NCBI GenBank assembly: GCA_944353735.1 | Contig: CALVPU010000046.1 | Coordinates: forward strand, 1-6,534 | Direction of reading: 5' to 3' | DNA from: an uncultured Eubacteriales bacterium | GTDB lineage: Bacteria > Bacillota > Clostridia > Christensenellales > Aristaeellaceae | DNA: 6,534 bases | Part shown: positions 1 to 4,548 of the stretch, one piece after another | Layout of the letters: each line of letters begins with the position of its first letter | Position numbering within the stretch: position 1 is the stretch's first letter | The notes under the pieces: generated by a model | Databases searched by the model: none | Told to the model about the DNA's origin: nothing | Seen by the model: the letters and a program-made list of their open reading frames with translations, nothing else | Translations under genes and position numbers: made by a program

Positions 1-23
1 ATGTATTCAAAGCCATAGCGATA

Positions 24-49
24 AATGTTCGTAAAATATCCCGTAAATT
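24..49. promoter_or_regulatory. Two weaker PurBox-like sites near the left edge
   Basis: Positions 24-36 on the minus strand read TTTTACGAACATT, 11 of 13 matches to the PurBox consensus, and share the direct repeat AATGTTCG with the strong box at 67-79. Positions 37-49 on the plus strand read TATCCCGTAAATT, about 9 of 13 matches. This second site faces the strong box in inverted orientation across 17 bases, close to the spacing known for Bacillus PurBox pairs. Each site is weak alone and gains support mainly from its position. Confidence 0.35.
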
Positions 50-66
50 TCGCGCTTATTCATCCG

Positions 67-79
67 AATGTTCGGATTT
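67..79 (-). promoter_or_regulatory. PurBox (exact consensus match), PurR operator
   Basis: Read on the minus strand this is AAATCCGAACATT, which matches the PurBox consensus AWWWCCGAACWWT of Bacillus and Lactococcus PurR at all 13 positions. It lies just beyond the purR terminator, pointing toward the left edge. It is therefore more likely an operator for a minus-strand gene outside the window than for purR itself. The core also sits in a near-palindrome, CCGAA-TG-TTCGG, at 64-75. The sequence match is direct; regulation of an unseen gene is inference. Confidence 0.65.
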
Positions 80-83
80 TTGC

Positions 84-117
84 AAAAGCAAAGCCCGGCA
101 CGCTGTGTGCCGGACTT
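84..117 (-). terminator. Intrinsic terminator of purR
   Basis: On the minus strand AAGTCCGGCAC (117-107) pairs with GTGCCGGGCTT (101-91) around the loop ACAGC: an 11-bp stem with one T-G wobble. It is followed by a T-rich tail, GCTTTGCTTTTG. It starts 37 bases past the purR stop codon. The plus-strand reading has no T-run after the stem, so the terminator is oriented for purR. Confidence 0.75.
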
Positions 118-154
118 CGCTTGAACCTGCCATCCTTTCCGCGCTTTCAGGCGA

Positions 155-982
155 TTACAGACAATTCTCCGACGGACGAACGCGCGCGCGGCCCGTGGCG
201 GCGTCGAACCCCTCCAGCACCAGCAGCGAGCGGGCGCCTTCGACGCGTTTCGTGCGCGGCTCCGCAGTGGCGATCATCACGCCGACGACGACAACCTCCG
301 CCTGTAACTCGCGCAGGATGTCCACCATGCCCTGCAGCGTGCCGCCGCCCTTCATGAAATCGTCGATGATCAGCGCGCGCTGCCCCGGCGAGACGGCGCG
401 GCGCGCCAGCGCCATCGTCTCGATGTGCTCGTTGCCGATGCCGCCGCCGGCGATATAGTTGATCTTCACCGCGGAGCCCTCGTAGGCACGGCTGTCGCGG
501 CGGGCGATGACCAGCGGCACGTCGAGCATGCGCGCCGTCATCAGTGCGATGGGGATGCCCTTGGTCTCCATCGTCAGCACGAAATGCGGCTGGCGGTCGT
601 AGTACTGCGCGGCGAGGATCTCCCCCATCGCCTGCGCGGTGACCGACTCTGCCGTGACGTCGGACGTGTACAGGAAACCGCCCGGCAGCATCCGCCCCGG
701 TTCGGACAGCCGCTGCGCCAGCTCGCCCAGCACGCGCGCAACGCGCGCCGGCGACGGCATCGCGCGGTAACGAACGCCGCCCGCCGCGCCGGCGACGGTC
801 TCGATCTTGCCCAGGTCGAAGCGCGCGAACGACGCGCTGATCAGGTCGATGTCCTCGCTGATGGTCGACTTCGCGGAGCCAAACAGCTCGCAGAACTCGC
901 TGAGCGTGTGGATGCGGTTCGGCGTATCGGTCAGGATCCTCGTCATGGCTCCCAGTCGCTCGTTGCGCTTGATCTTATCCAT
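155..982 (-). CDS. purR: PurR, purine biosynthesis transcriptional repressor
   Basis: This is the PRPP-responsive repressor of purine synthesis and salvage genes known from Bacillus subtilis and lactic acid bacteria. When adenine nucleotides are plentiful PRPP falls and PurR binds paired PurBoxes. The 275-residue protein has the two-part architecture of the family. An N-terminal winged helix-turn-helix covers about residues 5-75, with a SAKSTISEDI recognition helix region at 36-45 and VAGAAGGVRY at 63-72. A phosphoribosyltransferase-like domain follows, with LPGGFLYTSD at 99-108, TKGIP at 140-144 and the PRPP-binding loop LIIDDFMKGGGT at 204-215. Length is near the roughly 285 residues of B. 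subtilis PurR. I chose the ATG at 982 over the upstream in-frame TTG at 988, because AGGGG at 993-989 touches the TTG but sits 6 bases from the ATG. It has its own terminator downstream. Operator-like PurBoxes overlap its promoter, which suggests autoregulation. The family call is secure; the effector response is inferred from homologues. Confidence 0.95.
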   Translation of the reverse strand: MDKIKRNERLGAMTRILTDTPNRIHTLSEFCELFGSAKSTISEDIDLISASFARFDLGKIETVAGAAGGVRYRAMPSPARVARVLGELAQRLSEPGRMLPGGFLYTSDVTAESVTAQAMGEILAAQYYDRQPHFVLTMETKGIPIALMTARMLDVPLVIARRDSRAYEGSAVKINYIAGGGIGNEHIETMALARRAVSPGQRALIIDDFMKGGGTLQGMVDILRELQAEVVVVGVMIATAEPRTKRVEGARSLLVLEGFDAATGRARVRPSENCL

Positions 983-988
983 CTTCAA

Positions 989-993
989 CCCCT
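989..993 (-). promoter_or_regulatory. Ribosome binding site of purR, decides the start
   Basis: The minus-strand AGGGG lies 6 bases upstream of the ATG at 982-980. It directly abuts the alternative TTG at 988, which leaves no usable spacing. It therefore supports the ATG start. It also borders the PurBox at 994-1006. Confidence 0.7.
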
Positions 994-1037
994 ATTTCCG
1001 AATATTTTCTGATGTCATATTATTATAATTCGGAATT
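994..1037. promoter_or_regulatory. Inverted pair of PurBoxes controlling purR
   Basis: The plus-strand box ATTTCCGAATATT (994-1006) and the minus-strand box AATTCCGAATTAT (1037-1025) each match AWWWCCGAACWWT at 12 of 13 positions. Both differ only by T for C at position 10. They face each other across 18 bases, close to the 16-17-base arrangement of Bacillus PurR operators. They lie immediately upstream of the purR ribosome binding site, and the right-hand box overlaps the TATAAT at 1027-1022. Binding here should block purR transcription, so negative autoregulation is the simple inference. Confidence 0.75.
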
Positions 1038-1042
1038 GTTAG
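1014..1042 (-). promoter_or_regulatory. Probable purR promoter
   Basis: Two overlapping minus-strand readings exist. The first is a perfect -10, TATAAT (1027-1022), with no recognisable -35 at normal spacing. The second is CTAACA (1042-1037), a 17-base spacer and TATGAC (1019-1014), matching 4 of 6 bases in each hexamer. Both lie within the PurBox pair and give a leader of only a few tens of bases before the purR start. Which one is used cannot be settled by reading. Confidence 0.5.
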
Positions 1043-1253
1043 TTTTTCCCCCATTTTCCGCACTTTTTCACAAGTTTCACCGTAAAACTTCTCCGCCGCG
1101 CGTCGCACGCGCATTTGTCTATTTTGTTCTATATTTTATTGTGCAACTTGGTGCCTTTGCGCACTTCCTCCGTCAATCCACCCCGTCGGCGCGCGGAGTT
1201 CGGATTTATTCCGCCAACTTACAAAAATACCGCATGCAAAAGCGGATTTCTAA
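1043..1253. other. AT-rich divergent spacer without a gene
   Basis: This is the middle of the 353-base spacer between purR and the divergent oxidoreductase gene. It is AT-richer than the flanking genes apart from GC patches near 1095-1112 and 1183-1197. Short open frames cross it, but they lack Shine-Dalgarno sequences and recognisable protein features. Apart from the PurBox-like site at 1195-1207 and a short CGGA/TCCG inverted repeat at 1201-1213, I see nothing I can name. Confidence 0.6.
1195..1207 (-). promoter_or_regulatory. PurBox-like site upstream of the oxidoreductase gene
   Basis: The minus strand reads AAATCCGAACTCC, with 11 of 13 matches to the PurBox consensus including the whole ATCCGAAC core. 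It ends 46 bases upstream of the -35 of the plus-strand promoter at 1254-1282. I found no good inverted partner at the usual distance, so it may be chance or an auxiliary PurR contact. Confidence 0.3.
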
Positions 1254-1282
1254 ATGACATTTTAACAATATACTGTTATAAT
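1254..1282 (+). promoter_or_regulatory. Sigma-A-type promoter of the oxidoreductase gene
   Basis: ATGACA (1254-1259, 5 of 6 to TTGACA), a 17-base spacer and a perfect TATAAT (1277-1282). Predicted transcription start is near 1289, giving a leader of about 47 bases that includes the GGAGG ribosome binding site at 1322-1326. Confidence 0.8.
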
Positions 1283-1335
1283 ATGATTACGGTAATTCTC
1301 CAATCCTACCCATTTTCGACTGGAGGTTGGTTCCA

Positions 1336-2424
1336 ATGGTGAAAATTGGCATCATCGGTTGCGGCGGCATCGCCAACAACAAGCACATGCCGGCGCTGAA
1401 GAAGCTCGCCGACGTGGAGATGGTCGCATTCTGCGACATCATCGAGGAGCGCGCGCAGAAGGCGGCGAAAGAATTCGGCGTCCCCGGCGCGAAGGTCTTT
1501 ACCGACTACAGGGAACTGCTCAAGCTCGATCTGGACGTCGTGCACGTGCTGACGCCGAACAAGCAGCACTCGTTCATCACCGTGGACGCGCTGGAATCCG
1601 GCAAGCACGTCATGTGCGAAAAGCCCATGGCGATCAACTCCGCCGAGGCGAAGAAGATGCTCGACGCGGCGAAGCGCACCGGCAAAAAGCTGACCATCGG
1701 CTACCAGAACCGCTTCCGCCCCGAGTGCCTGTACCTGAAGAAGTGCTGCGAGGCGGGCGATCTGGGCGAGATCTATTACGCCCGCGCACAAGCGATCCGC
1801 CGCCGCGCGGTGCCGACGTGGGGCGTGTTTCTGGACGCCGAGAATCAGGGCGGCGGTCCGCTGATCGACATCGGCACGCACGCGCTCGACCTGACGCTCT
1901 GGGAAATGGACAATTACGAGCCGGCGATGGTCGTGGGCAGCACGTTCCGCAAGCTCGCGGACACGGAGAACGCCGCCAACGCCTTCGGCCCGTGGGACCC
2001 GAAGAAGTTCACCGTCGAGGACAGCGCCTTTGGCTTTATCAAGATGAAGAACGGCGCGACGATCGTGCTCGAGGCCAGCTGGGCGCTGAACACGCTGCTG
2101 GTCGACGAAGCCAAGACGATCCTCTGCGGCACCAAGGCGGGCGCCGACATGCTCGGCGACAAGGCCACGCCGCTGCGCATCAACGGCGAGCGCTTCTCGA
2201 AGATGTACACCACGCAGCCCGTGCTTGGCGCCGGCGCAGTGGACTTCTATGAGGGCGACGGCGACGGCACCCCCGCCGAGATCGAGGCGCGCATGTGGAT
2301 CGAGCACGTCAAGGACAGCTCCAAGCCGCTCGTCACCAAGCCGGAACAGGCGTTCGTCGTCACTCAGATCCTCGAAGCCATCTACGAATCCCAGAAGACC
2401 GGCAAGCCCGTGTTCTTCGACTGA
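1336..2424 (+). CDS. Gfo/Idh/MocA family NAD(P)-dependent oxidoreductase
   Basis: A 362-residue member of the family that oxidises or reduces sugars, inositols and their derivatives with NAD(P). The N-terminal Rossmann fold shows the dinucleotide motif GIIGCGGIA at residues 5-13. The family EKP signature is at 95-97, with K96 the usual catalytic lysine. The C-terminal domain carries GGGPLIDIGTHALD at 172-185, containing the conserved D178 and the catalytic-type H182. Length is typical and no signal peptide is present, so it should be cytoplasmic. The ATG at 1336 is preferred because GGAGG ends 9 bases upstream; a TTG at 1327 would abut that site. It forms its own transcription unit with a good promoter and a terminator-like hairpin. 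No transporter, kinase or sugar regulator lies beside it, so the substrate cannot be assigned. Family membership is well supported; inositol, glucose-fructose or other sugar activity is open. Confidence 0.93.
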   Translation: MVKIGIIGCGGIANNKHMPALKKLADVEMVAFCDIIEERAQKAAKEFGVPGAKVFTDYRELLKLDLDVVHVLTPNKQHSFITVDALESGKHVMCEKPMAINSAEAKKMLDAAKRTGKKLTIGYQNRFRPECLYLKKCCEAGDLGEIYYARAQAIRRRAVPTWGVFLDAENQGGGPLIDIGTHALDLTLWEMDNYEPAMVVGSTFRKLADTENAANAFGPWDPKKFTVEDSAFGFIKMKNGATIVLEASWALNTLLVDEAKTILCGTKAGADMLGDKATPLRINGERFSKMYTTQPVLGAGAVDFYEGDGDGTPAEIEARMWIEHVKDSSKPLVTKPEQAFVVTQILEAIYESQKTGKPVFFD

Positions 2425-2434
2425 ACGACAAGCC

Positions 2435-2468
2435 GCGCGGGGCTACCTCATCCGAGGCAGCCCCGCGC
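2435..2468. terminator. Shared hairpin between convergent genes
   Basis: GCGCGGGGCT (2435-2444) pairs perfectly with AGCCCCGCGC (2459-2468), and the stem continues as CCTC/GAGG (2446-2449 with 2454-2457) around the loop ATCC. It begins 10 bases after the oxidoreductase stop and ends 26 bases short of the convergent minus-strand stop. The plus-strand tail CTTTCCT and the minus-strand tail GGCTTGTCG are only modestly T-rich. It probably serves both genes, but its efficiency is uncertain. Confidence 0.65.
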
Positions 2469-2494
2469 CTTTCCTGCCGGAAGTTTCCCTCCGC

Positions 2495-3253
2495 TTACCG
2501 ACCGACCGCCAGCAGCGCCCAGTCGGGATAGTTGGTGATGACGCCGTCGCAGCCGATCGCCATCGCCTTTTCGACCATCTCGCGCGTGTTCGCCGTCCAG
2601 CAGTTGACCTTGAGGCCGTGCGCATGGGCGTCGTCGACGACTTCGCGCGTCAGCGAGGCAATTTCGGGATGAATGGCATCGCAGTTGTGGTCGAGCGCCG
2701 TCTGCACGGCGACTTCCCACGGATAGACCTTGTAGGTATCGGACTTCACGCCGGGATGATACAGATAGCCCGTGAACACATCGCCGTGCAGCGCCTTGAG
2801 CCGCTTGAGGATGCCGACGTTGAAGCTGGACACGATCACGCGCCCGACGATGCCGTACTTGTCGAGAATGTCGTAGAACTTGTTCAGCGCCGCGTCCTCG
2901 TCGCCGGCGAACTCCTTGACCTCAATGTTGATCACGCGCATGTCCTTGACGACGTCGAGCATTTGCTCCAGCGTCGGCGCGGTCTGCATTTCGCCGTGGA
3001 AATAGTGGGGATGGAACTTGCCCGCGAAGTTGTGCTTGGCGATCTCCGCGTAGGTCATGTCGGCGATGCGGCCGGTGCCGTCGGAGGTGCGGTCGATCGT
3101 CTCGTCGTGGCAGACGACGAACACGCCGTCCTTGGACAGATGGATGTCGCACTCGATGCCGTCCGCCTTCATGTCCACCGCCATCTGGAACGATGCCAGC
3201 GTGTTCTCCGGCGCGTATCCGGACGCGCCGCGGTGAGCCTGTACCATAGTCAT
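2495..3253 (-). CDS. Glycerophosphodiester phosphodiesterase family protein
   Basis: A 252-residue TIM-barrel enzyme of the GDPD family, which cleaves glycerophosphodiesters from phospholipid breakdown to sn-glycerol 3-phosphate and an alcohol, usually with a divalent metal. Visible signatures are AHRGASGYAPENT at residues 6-18 (catalytic H7, R8; metal ligand E34 follows), DGIECDIHLSKDG at 31-43 with E34 and D36, the second catalytic H49 in VVCHD, NIEVK at 109-113 with E111 and K113, and the closing VNCWTAN and GVITNYPD blocks. The start is ATG 3253, because AGGGAG at 3267-3262 lies 8 bases upstream and the protein then begins directly before the HRG motif. A longer open frame to 3424 runs through the promoter and is rejected. 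There is no signal peptide or membrane segment, so it resembles the cytoplasmic UgpQ type more than secreted GlpQ. No glycerol phosphate transporter adjoins it. Substrate is inferred from the family only. Confidence 0.93.
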   Translation of the reverse strand: MTMVQAHRGASGYAPENTLASFQMAVDMKADGIECDIHLSKDGVFVVCHDETIDRTSDGTGRIADMTYAEIAKHNFAGKFHPHYFHGEMQTAPTLEQMLDVVKDMRVINIEVKEFAGDEDAALNKFYDILDKYGIVGRVIVSSFNVGILKRLKALHGDVFTGYLYHPGVKSDTYKVYPWEVAVQTALDHNCDAIHPEIASLTREVVDDAHAHGLKVNCWTANTREMVEKAMAIGCDGVITNYPDWALLAVGR

Positions 3254-3261
3254 GTCAATCG

Positions 3262-3267
3262 CTCCCT
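3262..3267 (-). promoter_or_regulatory. Ribosome binding site of the phosphodiesterase gene, decides the start
   Basis: The minus-strand AGGGAG lies 8 bases before the ATG at 3253-3251. A second ATG two codons further in, and upstream in-frame ATGs, have no comparable site at good spacing. Confidence 0.75.
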
Positions 3268-3308
3268 GTAGATTTTTCATTTGGCGCGGTTCACCCGCGT
3301 TCCCTATC

Positions 3309-3336
3309 ATCATACCATGATTTTGCCAAAAGTCAA
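3309..3336 (-). promoter_or_regulatory. Sigma-A-type promoter of the phosphodiesterase gene
   Basis: On the minus strand: TTGACT (3336-3331), a 16-base spacer and TATGAT (3314-3309), each 5 of 6 to consensus. Predicted start is near 3302, giving a leader of about 49 bases. Confidence 0.8.
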
Positions 3337-3439
3337 TCACCCCGCGCAGCGGCGGCGCGCAAAAGTACAGCTTTTTGCACATAGTTATTGTGATGTTTTG
3401 GGCAAATCGTGAATTATCGCGCAAATTGATTCAAAACAT

Positions 3440-3468
3440 TTGATATTGAATTGAGATTGTGCTATAAT
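3440..3468 (+). promoter_or_regulatory. Strong sigma-A-type promoter of the MgtC-family gene
   Basis: TTGATA (3440-3445), a 17-base spacer and a perfect TATAAT (3463-3468) preceded by TGC, an extended -10. Predicted start is near 3475, about 50 bases before the chosen ATG. This also rules out translation from the in-frame ATG at 3467, which lies inside the -10. Confidence 0.87.
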
Positions 3469-3478
3469 GGGACAATCC

Positions 3479-3496
3479 GCGGAGGGATCCTTCCGC
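3479..3496 (+). other. Hairpin at the 5' end of the MgtC-family transcript
   Basis: GCGGAGG (3479-3485) pairs with CTTCCGC (3490-3496), seven pairs with one G-T, around the loop GATC. It would begin about 4 bases after the predicted transcription start. It could be a stabilising 5' hairpin. The leader is too short for a known Mg2+ riboswitch, and no T-run follows. Confidence 0.4.
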
Positions 3497-3512
3497 AAAT
3501 GGGATCATTTTC

Positions 3513-3518
3513 AGGGGG
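3513..3518 (+). promoter_or_regulatory. Ribosome binding site of the MgtC-family gene, decides the start
   Basis: AGGGGG lies 5 bases before the ATG at 3524. The longer in-frame start at 3467 lies upstream of the predicted transcription start, so 3524 is preferred. Confidence 0.75.
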
Positions 3519-3523
3519 CAGTC

Positions 3524-4198
3524 ATGAGCAATTCCGTCGTCATTCTACGCATCTCGCTGGCCATTCTGGTCGGCACGATCATCGGCATCGAGCGCGAGAT
3601 CAAGAACCGCCCTGCCGGCATGCGCACGCACATCCTCGTCTGTCTGGGCGCGTGCATCATCTCGCTGATCGAGTCCTACTTCTCCGCCGGCCTCAACGGC
3701 GACACCAATTCCAGCGTCGCCTACAACTTCGGTCGTCTCAGCGCGCAGGTCGTCAGCGGCATCGGCTTCCTGGGCGCGGGCACGATCCTCTTTTCCGACC
3801 GCAAGATCACCGGCCTGACCACTGCGGCGTCGCTGTGGAACACGGCGTGCCTGGGCATCGCCATCGGCTATGGCTACTACCTCATCGCCATCGTCGGCTC
3901 GATCTTCGTCATCCTCGTACTGATGATGATGCAGCGCATCATCCACGTGCGCATCTCCAAGAAACTCGAAGTCCGCTTCGTGCACCGCGTAGAGACGATC
4001 GAGTACATCAACAAGTACTTTGAATCGCGCAACATTCAGGCCGTGGACATCGACTTCAACGTCACCAATATGGAAAACCGCAACATCTACACCAACATCT
4101 ATACGCTGCACCTGCCCTCGGACGTGTCCTACACGGAGATCGTCAACAACCTCTCCGAGCACGCCAACATCCTCAGCATCCGCACCACCAGCGTCTGA
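3524..4198 (+). CDS. MgtC/SapB family membrane protein
   Basis: A 224-residue integral membrane protein of the MgtC/SapB family. Salmonella MgtC is tied to survival at low Mg2+ and inside macrophages and acts on the F1Fo ATPase; in most Bacillota the role is unknown. The N-terminal domain has about five hydrophobic segments (roughly residues 4-21, 35-53, 72-91, 99-117 and 119-138). Its family signatures are IIGIEREIKNRPAGMRTH at 19-36, GIGFLGAGTIL at 79-89 and ITGLTTAASLW at 95-105. A soluble tail from about 145 to 224 (EVRFVHRVETIEYINKYF onward) has the alternating strand-helix look of the ACT-like C-terminal domain found in many family members. The start at 3524 follows an AGGGGG site and lies about 50 bases after a strong promoter. 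It is a single-gene unit with a strong terminator. A Mg2+ link is family knowledge only, as no Mg2+ transporter is adjacent. Confidence 0.93.
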   Translation: MSNSVVILRISLAILVGTIIGIEREIKNRPAGMRTHILVCLGACIISLIESYFSAGLNGDTNSSVAYNFGRLSAQVVSGIGFLGAGTILFSDRKITGLTTAASLWNTACLGIAIGYGYYLIAIVGSIFVILVLMMMQRIIHVRISKKLEVRFVHRVETIEYINKYFESRNIQAVDIDFNVTNMENRNIYTNIYTLHLPSDVSYTEIVNNLSEHANILSIRTTSV

Positions 4199-4205
4199 CC
4201 CCCTG

Positions 4206-4255
4206 CGCCCGCCGTCATTGCGTAACCGAATTCCGGTTGACGGCGGGCGTTTTTT
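4206..4255 (+). terminator. Intrinsic terminator of the MgtC-family gene
   Basis: CGCCCGCCGTCA (4206-4217) pairs perfectly over 12 bp with TGACGGCGGGCG (4238-4249), and a small inner ACCG/CGGT helix (4225-4228 with 4234-4237) lies in the loop. A run of six T follows at 4250-4255. It starts 7 bases after the stop codon. Its 3' arm and T-run also form the -35 and spacer of the next promoter. Confidence 0.9.
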
Positions 4256-4265
4256 ATGCTATAAT
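4237..4265 (+). promoter_or_regulatory. Sigma-A-type promoter of the T-box-valS unit
   Basis: TTGACG (4237-4242), a 17-base spacer and a perfect TATAAT (4260-4265) preceded by TGC, an extended -10. The predicted start near 4272 coincides with the first bases of T-box stem I. The promoter overlaps the preceding gene's terminator, so the two units are adjacent but separately started. Confidence 0.87.
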
Positions 4266-4270
4266 TCCCC

Positions 4271-4501
4271 AAGCGATGACGAAGAGGAGTAGCCGCAGGC
4301 GGCATCGCAGAGAGGACGGTCCATCGGCTGCAAGGCCGTCCGCTGTGCGCGCGGCGAAGGTCGCTTCCGAGCGGGGCAGATGAACGGAGTAGTCCGCCGG
4401 GGCGCGCCCCATACAGCGCAAGCGAGGTCCGGCTGCCGCCGGGCAAAATAAGGTGGTACCGCGGAGCAATCCGCCCTTTGTGGCGTTGCTCCGCGCTTTT
4501 T
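4271..4501 (+). promoter_or_regulatory. T-box leader, valine-responsive
   Basis: This transcribed leader senses uncharged tRNA and lets RNA polymerase read through into valS when valine-tRNA is poorly charged. Stem I starts at AAGC(GA) (4271-4276) and closes with (TC)GCTT (4361-4366). It holds the AGTA S-turn at 4288-4291, the GCCGC/GCGGC helix (4292-4296 with 4351-4355), CAGAGAG at 4308-4314 and the distal GGACGG/CCGTCC stem (4314-4319 with 4336-4341). The opposing GAA at 4356-4358 is followed one base later by GTC at 4360-4362, the best specifier codon, for tRNA-Val(GAC). A second GAACGGAGTAG element is at 4382-4392 and a stem III-like CCGGC/GCCGG at 4429-4442. The T-box motif AAGGTGGTACCGCG is at 4450-4463; its TGGT would pair with an ACCA tRNA end, fitting the A73 of tRNA-Val. 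The antiterminator forms by AAGG/CCTT and GCGGA/TCCGC pairing. Element identity is secure; the exact specifier register is inference. Confidence 0.92.
4460..4501 (+). terminator. T-box regulatory terminator
   Basis: CGCGGAGCAA (4460-4469) pairs perfectly with TTGCTCCGCG (4486-4495), followed by C and five T at 4497-4501. The 5' arm overlaps the end of the T-box motif and the antiterminator strand (4461-4465), so terminator and antiterminator are mutually exclusive, as in transcription-attenuating T-boxes. Confidence 0.9.
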
Positions 4502-4548
4502 GGCGCCGCGCGCCGAAACGACCGAGGGAGAAGGGAGTTCATATCGCC

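Noticed and set aside
1..16. Possible start of a minus-strand gene at ATG 16-14 (MALNT...)
   Set aside because: Only five codons are visible and no Shine-Dalgarno sequence precedes the ATG, so it cannot be supported; the true start may be further left.
1054..1066. A further PurBox-like match on the plus strand, TTTTCCGCACTTT
   Set aside because: It breaks the invariant CGAA core, which matters most for PurR binding, and occurs in a T-rich tract where partial matches are expected.
1012..1342. Short plus-strand open frames in the purR-oxidoreductase spacer
   Set aside because: They cover operators and promoters, have no ribosome binding site, and their translations show no domain or membrane pattern beyond AT-rich hydrophobic noise.
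1306..2307. A 333-codon minus-strand open frame opposite the oxidoreductase gene
   Set aside because: Antisense shadow with no Shine-Dalgarno sequence or recognisable motif; the plus strand carries clear family signatures.
2225..3271. A 348-codon plus-strand open frame across the convergent junction
   Set aside because: It spans the end of one gene, the hairpin and the whole phosphodiesterase gene in antisense; the translation is compositionally biased and without motifs.
3359..3378. Hairpin GCAAAAG/CTTTTTGC in the divergent spacer
   Set aside because: It has a bulge and a weak AT stem, and no gene ends nearby that would need a terminator.
3254..3424. N-terminal extension of the phosphodiesterase by 57 codons
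   Set aside because: The extension would translate through its own -10 and -35 elements; the AGGGAG-supported ATG at 3253 places the HRG motif at the normal N-terminal position.
3467..3523. N-terminal extension of the MgtC-family protein by 19 codons
   Set aside because: The ATG at 3467 lies within the TATAAT, upstream of the predicted transcription start, and the extension is not membrane-like.
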